DNA from: 2-02-FULL-62-14 sp035632555
GTDB lineage: Bacteria; Nitrospirota; Nitrospiria; Nitrospirales; Nitrospiraceae
Assembly: GCA_035632555.1 (NCBI GenBank)
Contig: DASQGO010000038.1
Location: 1 to 31,151, forward strand
DNA: 31,151 bases
Direction of reading: 5' to 3'
Notes under the pieces: model-generated
The model's database searches: none
The model's input: the letters and a program-made list of their open reading frames with translations, nothing else
Told to the model about the DNA's origin: nothing
Program-made: the position numbers and the translations under genes
Part shown: piece after piece, positions 1 to 7,387 of the stretch
How the letters are laid out: each line of letters begins with the position of its first letter
How positions within the stretch are numbered: position 1 is the first letter of the stretch

Positions 1-228
<228 letters not shown>

Positions 229-363
229 ATCGCTCTCCCTAGGTTAAGTCGCGCTCGCTCGTTTGATCAAAACCGAAATCAAATCACGCGGTACTTACTC
301 CCTGCGCCAGCGTCAATTACAAGAAGGACTCCAAGCTTACCGGCGGTATTGGCAAACACAGTC
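229..363. other. Spacer between tRNA-Thr and tuf
   Basis: This 135-base stretch carries no gene. It holds the tuf ribosome binding site (235-240, AGGGAG on the minus strand). I see no convincing separate tuf promoter or terminator, which is consistent with tuf being read through from the tRNA genes. Confidence 0.6.
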
Positions 364-439
364 TGGAGCCCACGACGCGGATCGAACGCGTGACCTCGTC
401 CTTACCAAGGACGTGCTCTGCCAACTGAGCTACGTGGGC
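364..439 (-). tRNA. tRNA-Thr (anticodon GGT)
   Basis: This is a 76-base cloverleaf on the minus strand. The acceptor stem GCCCACG pairs with CGTGGGC, followed by discriminator T and an encoded CCA. The anticodon stem CGTCC/GGACG holds the loop TTGGTAA, giving anticodon GGT. The T-arm is ACGCG-TTCGATC-CGCGT. It lies directly upstream of tuf in the same orientation and is probably co-transcribed with it. Confidence 0.96.
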
Positions 440-528
440 CACCGCCTCGTAAAAGGTCATGCGTGAAAGGTGAAACACCGACTGGCCATTCCTGCCTCTG
501 CTTGTCTCACCCTTCACATCTTCCAAGA

Positions 529-603
529 TGGAGCGGGCGATGGGATTTGAACCCACGACAGCCAGCTTGGAAGGCTGGAACTCTACCACTGAGCTACGCC
601 CGC
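529..603 (-). tRNA. tRNA-Gly (anticodon TCC)
   Basis: This is a 75-base cloverleaf on the minus strand. The acceptor stem GCGGGCG pairs with CGCCCGC, then discriminator T and an encoded CCA. The anticodon stem CCAGC/GCTGG encloses CTTCCAA, so the anticodon is TCC and it reads GGA/GGG codons. The T-arm is GTGGG-TTCAAAT-CCCAT. It is the middle tRNA of the tRNA-tuf unit. Confidence 0.96.
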
Positions 604-682
604 CCGGTTTTTCTTCAGCAAACCAAGCTGCGGTTTTATCCGCTCGCGCAATTACGAACCCGCCGGTACGGCAAGCGCGGTT

Positions 683-768
683 TGGTGGGCAGGCAAGGAT
701 TCGAACCTTGGAAGACATAAGCCAGCAGATTTACAGTCTGCCCCCGTTGGCCACTTGGGTACCTGCCC
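683..768 (-). tRNA. tRNA-Tyr (anticodon GTA)
   Basis: This is an 86-base class II tRNA with a long variable arm, as expected for bacterial tRNA-Tyr. The acceptor stem GGGCAGG pairs with CCTGCCC, with discriminator A and an encoded CCA. The anticodon stem GCAGA/TCTGC encloses CTGTAAA, anticodon GTA. It is the first gene of the tRNA-tuf transcription unit. Confidence 0.96.
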
Positions 769-836
769 GCCGACACCAGCACCCTAAAACGCAAAATATT
801 CTCAAAAGAAAAACAGACCACCCCGAACACAGCAAA

Positions 837-862
837 CCGGTCTTCTGGCACCCAGAAACCGG
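837..862 (-). other. Strong hairpin in the tRNA-tuf leader
   Basis: Reading the minus strand, the arm CCGGTTTCTGG (862-852) pairs with CCAGAAGACCGG (848-837) across a three-base GTG loop. Eleven base pairs form, with one bulged G. It lies about 40 bases after the predicted transcript start and is followed by TTTGCTGT, too short a T-run for a clear intrinsic terminator. Possible roles are attenuation, an RNase processing signal or 5'-end protection. Confidence 0.55.
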
Positions 863-907
863 GTGGCTGACTCAGGGCGGCAACGGATTTATTTTTAGAA
901 ACGCTGA

Positions 908-936
908 ATTATATGTGGCAAGCTAAATCTTGTCAA
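908..936 (-). promoter_or_regulatory. Consensus sigma70 promoter of the tRNA-tuf operon
   Basis: On the minus strand a perfect -35 TTGACA (931-936) is separated by exactly 17 bases from a perfect -10 TATAAT (908-913). The predicted transcript start is near 901, about 130 bases before tRNA-Tyr. A full consensus match at optimal spacing fits a very highly expressed stable-RNA/translation-factor operon. Confidence 0.9.
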
Positions 937-1037
937 GCGGATAATAGCGGCGAGGTAATTTTTTGGCCATTCCGCGAAGCACTAGGCCAAGTGGCACGGT
1001 GGGCGCTGGCCCTTCCCTCGACATTGTCCTGCATTTC

Positions 1038-1067
1038 TTGACTTTACGAGGAAGTTTTCGTTATGGT
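1038..1067 (+). promoter_or_regulatory. Possible sigma70 promoter for the DUF4321 gene
   Basis: TTGACT (1038-1043) lies 18 bases upstream of TATGGT (1062-1067). The hexamers match consensus at 5/6 and 4/6 positions, including the key T, A and final T of the -10. The predicted start near 1074 gives a leader of about 47 bases. Confidence 0.4.
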
Positions 1068-1120
1068 GCCGCGCAGTTTACAGCTACGATACCGCAGGCT
1101 CACAAGCAGGTAAGGCAGTC

Positions 1121-1384
1121 ATGCGAAAATCTCCTTGGATGTTGTTACTCTTCGTCCTGATTGGCGGACTTTTGGGAGGCATCCTAGGGGAAATTCTGCG
1201 AGTCATGGCCCCGCAGGAAGGAACCATTCAACGGATTTTCACGACCGCACTGACGCCGGGCATTGATCCCCCATTCGTCGTCAATCTGATTTTGCTTAAA
1301 GTCACGATCGGCTTCACGCTCAAAATGAATCTACTGACATTTCTAGGCGCGTTCCTTGGCGTCTACCTCTACAAGCAAGTCTGA
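1121..1384 (+). CDS. DUF4321 family small membrane protein
   Basis: This 87-residue protein has two hydrophobic segments, about residues 6-27 (LLLFVLIGGLLGGILGEILR) and 60-85. Between them is a short loop containing the GIDPPFVVNL stretch. The pattern of a Gly-rich first helix, a PPF loop and a final NLLTFLGAFLGVYLYK helix matches DUF4321 proteins, which are about this size. Its function is unknown. The start ATG follows AGGTAAGG at a usable distance. It runs convergently into uvrB with only three bases between the two stop codons and no hairpin. The family call rests on remembered motif style, not a search. Confidence 0.75.
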   Translation: MRKSPWMLLLFVLIGGLLGGILGEILRVMAPQEGTIQRIFTTALTPGIDPPFVVNLILLKVTIGFTLKMNLLTFLGAFLGVYLYKQV

Positions 1385-1387
1385 CGC

Positions 1388-3400
1388 TCATCCGACCTCT
1401 TTCAGTTCCAAATCCCTTTTCTTTAGCGCACGGATACGGTCACGCAAGCCGGCTGCCCGTTCGAATTCCAGATTTTTGGCCGCCGACTTCATCTCGCCTT
1501 CGAGTCGATGAATCGCCTGAGCAAGACCGCCTGCCTGTGCATATTCCTGGACGGGCTCGGCCGCCAGCGGCACGTCCAAGTAGTCGGCTTGCGCCATTTT
1601 ATATTCGAGCTCTGGAATGTGTTTCCTGACGCTTTCCGGCGTAATGCCATGCGTCCGGTTGTATTCCTGTTGAATGCGGCGCCGGCGTGCCGTTTCATCC
1701 ATCGCTTGGTGCATGGAATTGGTCACCGTGTCGCCATAGAGGATCACGCGGCCGGCGATGTTCCTCGCCGCGCGACCGGCTGTTTGGATCAACGACCGAT
1801 GCGAACGCAGATAGCCTTCCTTGTCCGCGTCCAAAATGGCGACGAGACTGACTTCGGGCAGATCCAAGCCTTCTCGCAAAAGATTGATTCCCACCAGCAC
1901 ATCGAACGCGCCTTTCCGGAGATCGCAAATAATCTCGGCCCGTTCCAGCGTTTTAATGTCCGAGTGAAGATAGCGTACCTTCACGCCAAGATCGTGATAG
2001 TACTCGGTCAAATCTTCCGCCATGCGCTTGGTGAGCGTGGTGACAAGCACGCGGCTGCCTCGGCCTGCTTCGGCGCGGACTTCACCCAATAGATCGTCCA
2101 CTTGGCCCTTCGCAGGCCGTACCTCAATCACGGGGTCCCTCAAGCCGGTTGGCCTGATGATTTGCTCCACCACTTCGCCATGCCCCTTCTCCAGTTCGTA
2201 CGGCCCGGGCGTGGCCGACACGTAGACCACCTGATTGATGCACCGTTCAAACTCGTTAAATTTTAATGGCCGGTTGTCCACCGCCGATGGCAAGCGGAAT
2301 CCGTATTCCACCAGCGTTTTCTTGCGGGAATAATCGCCCTCGTACATGCCCCCGACTTGCGGGATGGTCGCATGCGACTCGTCCACGATCAGCAGGAAAT
2401 CCTTCGGGAAATAATCCAGCAGTGTCGGCGGCGGCTCGCCCGGCGCACGCCCGCTGAGATGACGGGAATAATTTTCGATCCCGTGGCAATAGCCCATCGC
2501 CCGGATCATTTCCAGATCGAATCGCGTCCGCTGCTCGATCCGCTGCATCTCCACCAATTGATTGGTCCGCCTGAAGGAGACAATCCGTTCGTCCAGTTCC
2601 TGTTCGATGCCGTTGAGCGCCCGTTCATAGCGATTTGGAGCGATCAAATAATGCGTGTTGGGATAGATCGGCACTTTGGGAAGCCGCTGGAGCGATCTGC
2701 CCGTGAGCGGATCAATTTCGTGAATGGCATCCACCGTATCGCCGAAGAGTTCGATCCGTACCGAATTGGCTTCGGACGAGGCGGGAAAAATTTCAATGAC
2801 GTCGCCACGGACCCGGAACGTCCCGCGGTGAAAATCCACATCGTTGCGTTCGTATTGAATCTCCACCAGCTTCTCCAAAATCTGCTCGCGCCGAACGTCT
2901 TTTCCCTCTTCCAGATACAACAGCATGTCGTGATAGATTTCCGGCGATCCCAGTCCGTAAATGCAGGACACGGACGAAACGATGACCACATCGTTTCGCT
3001 CCAGCAGCGAGCGTGTGGCCGAGTGACGCATCTGGTCGATCGCATCGTTGATCGACGAATCCTTGGCGATATAGGTATCGGTCGAAGGGATATAGGCTTC
3101 CGGCTGGTAGTAGTCGTAGTAGCTGATGAAGTACTCGACCGCATTGTGCGGGAAGAACTGGCGGAATTCCTGGTAGAGCTGCCCGGCGAGCGTTTTGTTG
3201 TGCACCAACACGAGTGTTGGCTTCTGTACCCGCTCGATCAGGTTGGCCATGGTAAAGGTTTTGCCGGAACCGGTCACGCCCAGCAGGACCTGGTGCGTCT
3301 TGCCGGCTTGCACTCCCGCCGTGAGCTTCTCAATCGCCTGCCCCTGATCCCCGCACGGTTTGAAAGGCGCTTCGAGCTTGAAGGGAAGAACGTCCGCCAT
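1388..3400 (-). CDS. uvrB: UvrABC excinuclease subunit B
   Basis: UvrB is the helicase-like damage-verifying subunit of nucleotide excision repair. It is loaded by UvrA and recruits UvrC. The 670-residue length is normal. The Walker A GVTGSGKT is at residues 41-48. The beta-hairpin region with YYDYYQPEAYIPSTDTY follows. The helicase motif DESH precedes ATIPQVGGMYEGD, and the late helicase motif REGLDLPEVSLVAILDADKEG is present. A UVR domain (about 630-665) for UvrC contact closes the protein. The ATG at 3400 has no Shine-Dalgarno sequence. Instead an extended -10 TGTTAAGAT ends seven bases before it, which suggests an almost leaderless mRNA. The gene is divergent from the transglutaminase gene across a 64-base gap. 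Confidence 0.97.
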   Translation of the reverse strand: MADVLPFKLEAPFKPCGDQGQAIEKLTAGVQAGKTHQVLLGVTGSGKTFTMANLIERVQKPTLVLVHNKTLAGQLYQEFRQFFPHNAVEYFISYYDYYQPEAYIPSTDTYIAKDSSINDAIDQMRHSATRSLLERNDVVIVSSVSCIYGLGSPEIYHDMLLYLEEGKDVRREQILEKLVEIQYERNDVDFHRGTFRVRGDVIEIFPASSEANSVRIELFGDTVDAIHEIDPLTGRSLQRLPKVPIYPNTHYLIAPNRYERALNGIEQELDERIVSFRRTNQLVEMQRIEQRTRFDLEMIRAMGYCHGIENYSRHLSGRAPGEPPPTLLDYFPKDFLLIVDESHATIPQVGGMYEGDYSRKKTLVEYGFRLPSAVDNRPLKFNEFERCINQVVYVSATPGPYELEKGHGEVVEQIIRPTGLRDPVIEVRPAKGQVDDLLGEVRAEAGRGSRVLVTTLTKRMAEDLTEYYHDLGVKVRYLHSDIKTLERAEIICDLRKGAFDVLVGINLLREGLDLPEVSLVAILDADKEGYLRSHRSLIQTAGRAARNIAGRVILYGDTVTNSMHQAMDETARRRRIQQEYNRTHGITPESVRKHIPELEYKMAQADYLDVPLAAEPVQEYAQAGGLAQAIHRLEGEMKSAAKNLEFERAAGLRDRIRALKKRDLELKEVG

Positions 3401-3407
3401 GGCGGTT

Positions 3408-3416
3408 ATCTTAACA
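3408..3416 (-). promoter_or_regulatory. Extended -10 promoter of uvrB
   Basis: On the minus strand TG-T-TAAGAT (3416-3408) forms an extended -10 element. The predicted start falls at about 3401, one base before the uvrB ATG. No good -35 is visible, which is usual for extended -10 promoters. Confidence 0.5.
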
Positions 3417-3426
3417 CAGGGTCTCC

Positions 3427-3455
3427 TTGACAGTCCCAGGCGCGCAGCCTATAAG
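3427..3455 (+). promoter_or_regulatory. Strong sigma70 promoter of the transglutaminase-like gene
   Basis: A perfect -35 TTGACA (3427-3432), a 17-base spacer and TATAAG (3450-3455) give an 11/12 match. The predicted start is near 3462, only three bases before the ATG at 3465. Confidence 0.75.
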
Positions 3456-3464
3456 CCACTAACT

Positions 3465-5300
3465 ATGCTCACGGGTCACCGCAGCCGGCGTATTTTTGCC
3501 CTGGTGTTTCTCCTGGCCGTTGCCGCCACAGTTTCGTCTCAAGCCCGTACGTTGGTTTTAGACGGCGCGCTCACGTCGTCGTTTCACGTCAAGGACACCG
3601 CCGTGATCGCAGCCCCATCGGATCAGGGCGGCATCGAGGATTTCACTTATCATCTGGTGCCTCCTCCGTCCGCCGCAAGCAAAACCTCGAAGCAGACCAT
3701 CTCTAACTACCGGCATACAGCCACGCCGCCGCCAACTTCGACGCAGGAACGCACGGATGCCTACGGCAACCGTATTCTTGAGTTGAAATGGAAAGCGCCG
3801 AGCGGAGAGATCACGATTGTTGGTGAGTATGACGTCAAGGCATCCGTCGAGTTCGTGCCGGTCCCTTCCTCAGCTCCGTATCCTGTGCAGACCGGTGCAC
3901 TGCCCGCCGATGTCGTGCTGTATTTGAAACCGTCCGAGCAGGTGCAATCCGAGGATCAGAGCATTCAGGCCCTCGCTGCGGAATTGGTCAAGAGCGCGAA
4001 AACCGAGGGGGAGGCGGTCACCCGCATCATGTATTGGATCGTCGATCACCTGCATTACACGCTCGAGCCGGCCGGCTACGATGCGCTCACGACCAAACGC
4101 GAAGGTAAAGGCAACTGCCAAAACTATTCGCATCTGACCATGGCGCTTCTACGGGCTGCTGGCATCCCGGCCCGCCTCGTGCGCGGCCGTACGCTCGGCA
4201 AGAGCTGGGAAGTGGATGAGGATAACGGCAAGCGGCGCTGGACCGCCAAATGGGGTGAAGGCCGACACGCGTGGCTGGAAGTCTATTATCCTGACCAAGG
4301 CTGGCTGATGTACGACAGCCAGGCTTATCATCAGTTTGTTTCGACGCGCTTTATTCGGATTGAGGTCGGACCGGATAACAAGGCCGTGCATACGGACGGT
4401 CTGATCTTGTGGGCCACGCGAGGATCGGCCAAGCCGAAGATCCTGGACATGCATGTCGAAACTGACTTTACGCAAGACAAGGACATCGTGAAAGCGCAGA
4501 AATCAGAAAACACACCGAAAAACCTGATTTATGCAGCCGCACTCGTTGCGGTTCCGACCGCCGCCCCCTCCGTGGTTCCCGTGCCGGCCCCTCCGACTGC
4601 CAAGCCGATACCCTCTCCCGTTGTACCGATTCCGCCCGTTCCGCCTGTCGTGGCACCCATTCCACCGGCGCCCATTCCGCCGCCAGCAGCTCCCAAGCCG
4701 GCACCGCCCACGCGATTGCTCAAGCCGGAGGCGTTCACATTCCCCGTGGCGTTCGGCAATCTGGAATTCCCCCACGAGATTCGGCTCTTTGAACCCGTGA
4801 AAACATCCGGCAAAGGACAGTACTCGTTGGAACAAAATTATATGGTAGAAACCGCCGAGTATGTGACAGGCGACACGCTCTACGCGCAGGCGTTCGAGGT
4901 AGATCAACCGATGCTGCTCACGGATTTGTCACTGGCCTTGCACCGATTCGGCGGTGAGAGTGGTGAACTCTGGATTGAATTGTATGAAGACAACGACGGC
5001 CCCGGCACGCTCGTCACCAAAAGCCGTCCCGTCCAATCCGCAGCGATCCGCATACCGGCCAATCGCTACGAGTGGGTGCCGTTTTCGTTCGAGAGCAGCA
5101 AAACGATCGTGCAGGAGAACCGCCGGTATTGGATCATCCTCAAATTCACCGGCGACCCGATCATCAATTGGTTCTATACCTACGGCAAGGTCGTCAGCCC
5201 CGAAGACGGGACACGGGCGACCCCGGCAAAAAAAGTCATCTGGAATCGGATCCTGAACAACGAATTCAATTTCAGGCTGCGGGGGCTGATCCGAGAATAG
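3465..5300 (+). CDS. Secreted transglutaminase-like protein with C-terminal beta-sandwich domain
   Basis: This 611-residue exported protein has four parts. A signal peptide has the basic start HRSRR and a hydrophobic core ending near VSSQA. An N-terminal beta-rich region comes next. Then comes a transglutaminase-like core with a cysteine protease-type triad: Cys218 in GKGNCQNYS, His268 in GRHAWLEVYYP and Asp284 in MYDSQ. A Pro-rich linker (about 357-415) leads to a C-terminal domain with the look of a choice-of-anchor or carbohydrate-binding beta-sandwich (VDQPMLLTDLSLAL ... GELWIELYEDNDGPGTLV). Such proteins act as peptidases or crosslinkers at the cell surface, but the substrate is unknown. 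The ATG at 3465 is chosen because it gives a proper signal peptide and sits three bases after the predicted transcript start. A longer upstream frame would overlap uvrB. Confidence 0.85.
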   Translation: MLTGHRSRRIFALVFLLAVAATVSSQARTLVLDGALTSSFHVKDTAVIAAPSDQGGIEDFTYHLVPPPSAASKTSKQTISNYRHTATPPPTSTQERTDAYGNRILELKWKAPSGEITIVGEYDVKASVEFVPVPSSAPYPVQTGALPADVVLYLKPSEQVQSEDQSIQALAAELVKSAKTEGEAVTRIMYWIVDHLHYTLEPAGYDALTTKREGKGNCQNYSHLTMALLRAAGIPARLVRGRTLGKSWEVDEDNGKRRWTAKWGEGRHAWLEVYYPDQGWLMYDSQAYHQFVSTRFIRIEVGPDNKAVHTDGLILWATRGSAKPKILDMHVETDFTQDKDIVKAQKSENTPKNLIYAAALVAVPTAAPSVVPVPAPPTAKPIPSPVVPIPPVPPVVAPIPPAPIPPPAAPKPAPPTRLLKPEAFTFPVAFGNLEFPHEIRLFEPVKTSGKGQYSLEQNYMVETAEYVTGDTLYAQAFEVDQPMLLTDLSLALHRFGGESGELWIELYEDNDGPGTLVTKSRPVQSAAIRIPANRYEWVPFSFESSKTIVQENRRYWIILKFTGDPIINWFYTYGKVVSPEDGTRATPAKKVIWNRILNNEFNFRLRGLIRE

Positions 5301-5303
5301 CGC

Positions 5304-6341
5304 CTAGTGACCGCTTTCCGCCTTCTTGCGCAAGGCGGTCACGTGCTTGGCATCACCAAGCACGATGAGAGTGGTATCCGGCGCAAGCACGGCATCTCTG
5401 GATGGCACGTAGGTAAACGTGGAGACGCCGGGGGGTTGGAGCGCCATGACCAACACTTCTGACTCTAGCAACTCGCGGTCGTCGAGTTGCTTGCCGGCCA
5501 AACGACTCTCGCGTTTGATCTGCAACTCTTCCACCCGCATCTCTTTGTCTCGATCCCTCAACATCAGGTCAAGAAAACTGACGACCGTCGGCCGGACCAT
5601 TTCACTTACCAGCCGCATGCCGCCGATAAATTGAGGCGACACCACGGCGTCGGCTCCCGCATTTTTGACCCGTTGAGAGAGTTTGATATCATGCGCCTTT
5701 GCCACGATCCGCAGCTTTACATTCAGCATCCGGCAGGTCATCGCCAGCACAAGATTGTCCCGGTCGTTCGGCAGGGCACAGATCACACCAGCCGCCACTT
5801 TCACACCGGCATGTACCAACACGGCCTCGTCTGTCGCGTCTCCCACGAGATAGGGAAATGGTGTCTGCTCTGCCAGCCGCTTGAGTTGGTCTTCTTCCGT
5901 GTCAATTGCCACAAAGGATCGCCGCGTGGCGAGCAACTCTTCGATGACATAGTGTCCGACATCGCCTGTACCACAGATAATAAAATGATCGTGCAGTGCT
6001 TTGATTGTTTTCTCCATTTCATGCCTCGCTAAAATACCTCGGAGCTCGCCTTGCACAAAAAACGCTGTCATCTGGCTGATTCCATATCCCATGGTGCCCA
6101 GGCCCAGCACGATGACGAACATGGTATAGATACGGTCCAGCGGCGTCACGACCGGCACGATCTCGCCATACCCTACCGTAAAGGTCGTGACCACTGTCAT
6201 GTAGAGACATTGAAGGAAGTCAATGCCCGAACCGTCGGGATTGCTGCGGCTAAAATTGAGGAACCAGTACCCGGTCGCGAGGGCAAAATTCACCCCCACG
6301 ACCAGCATAAACGCCACCACCAAACGCTGATAGCGCACCAT
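5304..6341 (-). CDS. Two-helix potassium channel with RCK (TrkA-N/TrkA-C) domain
   Basis: This 345-residue inner-membrane K+ channel has one pore unit. The first helix is about residues 7-29. The pore loop carries the selectivity filter TVGYG (55-59, in VVTTFTVGYGEIVP). The second helix is about 70-95. A cytoplasmic RCK domain follows with the Rossmann motif IICGTGDVGH (121-130) and the acidic strand end FVAID, so it should bind a nucleotide or ligand that gates the pore. A TrkA-C-like region is at the end (about 255-345). The ATG at 6341 has no Shine-Dalgarno of its own but begins one base after the stop of the upstream 85-codon ORF (TAATATG), which suggests translational coupling. A start 25 codons earlier would overlap that ORF. 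It ends convergently three bases from the transglutaminase stop. Confidence 0.9.
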   Translation of the reverse strand: MVRYQRLVVAFMLVVGVNFALATGYWFLNFSRSNPDGSGIDFLQCLYMTVVTTFTVGYGEIVPVVTPLDRIYTMFVIVLGLGTMGYGISQMTAFFVQGELRGILARHEMEKTIKALHDHFIICGTGDVGHYVIEELLATRRSFVAIDTEEDQLKRLAEQTPFPYLVGDATDEAVLVHAGVKVAAGVICALPNDRDNLVLAMTCRMLNVKLRIVAKAHDIKLSQRVKNAGADAVVSPQFIGGMRLVSEMVRPTVVSFLDLMLRDRDKEMRVEELQIKRESRLAGKQLDDRELLESEVLVMALQPPGVSTFTYVPSRDAVLAPDTTLIVLGDAKHVTALRKKAESGH

Positions 6342-6342
6342 A

Positions 6343-6600
6343 TTAGATTGTTGTGGGAGGAACTGTGGGATTGCGGAGTCGCACAATGTCCTGTACGCGG
6401 CGATCGCGCGCCTCACGAAGAAGCTTGCGGCGCTTCCAGCGATCCCACGTCCACCAACGAAGTTTTTGCGCGAAGGTCACCGGCGGCGGTGGAACGTTGC
6501 CGGCAGTCTGATGCTGAAAATCATAGCCTTCCGCCCTGTCGCGGTTGGCCACGAACCGTCCGTATTGATGATCGAATAAGCCCTTGCTCGGATCAGCCAT
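6343..6600 (-). CDS. Small basic, Trp-rich protein of unknown function
   Basis: This 85-residue protein is not recognised. The ATG at 6600 is preceded by AAGGA with six bases of spacing, a good ribosome binding site. Its stop is one base from the start of the K+ channel gene, so the two are almost certainly one operon. The protein has no signal or membrane segment. The N-terminal half is mixed polar (KGLFDHQYGRFVANRDRAEG). A WWTWDRWKRRKLLREARDRR stretch (about 49-68) is strongly basic and could be an amphipathic helix that touches membrane, RNA or a protein partner. The coupling invites the guess of an accessory or regulator of the channel, but nothing in the sequence proves it. Confidence 0.7.
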   Translation of the reverse strand: MADPSKGLFDHQYGRFVANRDRAEGYDFQHQTAGNVPPPPVTFAQKLRWWTWDRWKRRKLLREARDRRVQDIVRLRNPTVPPTTI

Positions 6601-6621
6601 CGCACATCCTTGTTGGCGCGC

Positions 6622-6650
6622 ATCCTACCGCGAGAGCCGCCGTGATGCAA
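6622..6650 (-). promoter_or_regulatory. Possible promoter of the 85-codon ORF and K+ channel operon
   Basis: On the minus strand TTGCAT (6645-6650) lies 17 bases from TAGGAT (6622-6627). The predicted start near 6615 leaves a 15-base leader that includes the AAGGA ribosome binding site. The core TAGGATGCGCGC is repeated exactly at the promoter before 24494. Confidence 0.4.
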
Positions 6651-6664
6651 CGTTCGGCGGCACC

Positions 6665-6692
6665 TTGACTTCCTGTTTCCCAGCCCTATCTA
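6665..6692 (+). promoter_or_regulatory. Possible promoter of the DUF6573-like gene
   Basis: TTGACT (6665-6670) with a 16-base spacer and TATCTA (6687-6692). The -10 is weak (3/6), but the predicted transcript start falls exactly on the ATG at 6699, which lacks a Shine-Dalgarno sequence. Confidence 0.4.
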
Positions 6693-6698
6693 TGAGAC

Positions 6699-7364
6699 AT
6701 GGCACCGGACCAGACACCACGAATTTTGACTTACGACGAGCGCAAAGCTGCGGAGGCGGCTTTTGCCGGACGCCCGTTCGATCCCGTATGGTCTGAATCC
6801 GCCCGCACGGTGTATGAAGGCATCCTCACCGCGCGAGGTCTTCCGGCTCCGATGCCGATTTCACCGGAACAGCCGGGCCCCCCGGGAGTTCCGGCCAGCA
6901 CGCCAGCCGCAGATGCACCGCTGTCAAACTCCATGCTCTATTCGAAGCAGCCCGAACGGGCACCGGAGACTCCAACTGCGCCGGCGCCCCCCCAAGTTCT
7001 CTCGCGGGAGGACGCCATTCAGGCCGGCGCCTTGATTGACGTCACACCCATCGCGCACACAATGGGACTCCGGCTTCCGGTCAGCTTTTCACGGCCTCTC
7101 TGGGAGATCGGCATCACTGCCGCCCAGAGCATCCCCAAAGAAGAATACGACCGGCGCGTACGTGACGTGCTCATGGCGTTTCGGCTGCGGCTGGCTGCCT
7201 CACGCATGGCCAGTCCGCTCGTTGAGTTTCCGCCAGATCCGGTCCCGCAGACCTGCGTCCTGTTCGCCGTTGCCCATCAGGAGACAGACAAGCCGACGGC
7301 GCTCACGTTTCTGCTGCCGGGCGAAGTCTCGACGACCAACATCCCGTTCAGCGTCAACGAATAA
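6699..7364 (+). CDS. Conserved hypothetical protein, DUF6573-like
   Basis: This 221-residue soluble protein has no signal peptide. A short helical N-terminal module (about 10-45, TYDERKAAEAAFAGRPFDPVW) is followed by a Pro/Ala-rich linker (about 50-105). The C-terminal module begins LSREDAIQAGALIDVTPIAH and continues with LRLPVSFSRPLWEIG and a VRDVLMAFRLRLAASR helix. That succession (a gain-of-charge start, ALIDVT, a VSFSRPLW strand-helix and a helical R-rich segment) resembles DUF6573 proteins. The family has no known function and is often seen near mobile DNA, but nothing mobile is visible here. The start has no Shine-Dalgarno and coincides with the predicted transcript start. The gene runs convergently towards the tRNA nucleotidyltransferase gene with 23 bases between. 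Confidence 0.6.
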   Translation: MAPDQTPRILTYDERKAAEAAFAGRPFDPVWSESARTVYEGILTARGLPAPMPISPEQPGPPGVPASTPAADAPLSNSMLYSKQPERAPETPTAPAPPQVLSREDAIQAGALIDVTPIAHTMGLRLPVSFSRPLWEIGITAAQSIPKEEYDRRVRDVLMAFRLRLAASRMASPLVEFPPDPVPQTCVLFAVAHQETDKPTALTFLLPGEVSTTNIPFSVNE

Positions 7365-7387
7365 TCTGCGTCCGTTCAGCGCGCTGT

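Larger units (their letters stand above)
769..1120. other. Gene-free intergenic region with two divergent promoters
   Basis: No credible coding gene lies in these 352 bases. On the minus strand it holds the tRNA-tuf promoter (908-936) and a leader of about 130 bases with a strong hairpin (837-862). On the plus strand it holds a likely promoter for the DUF4321 gene (1038-1067). A 65-codon open frame starting near 963 has no ribosome binding site and no recognisable protein features. Confidence 0.6.

Noticed and set aside
317..718. Open frames of 67-133 codons across the tRNA genes on both strands
   Set aside because: They translate tRNA-Thr, tRNA-Gly and tRNA-Tyr sequences and are not proteins.
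2357..3430. 357-codon plus-strand open frame opposite uvrB
   Set aside because: It covers the conserved uvrB helicase motifs in reverse and has no domain of its own.
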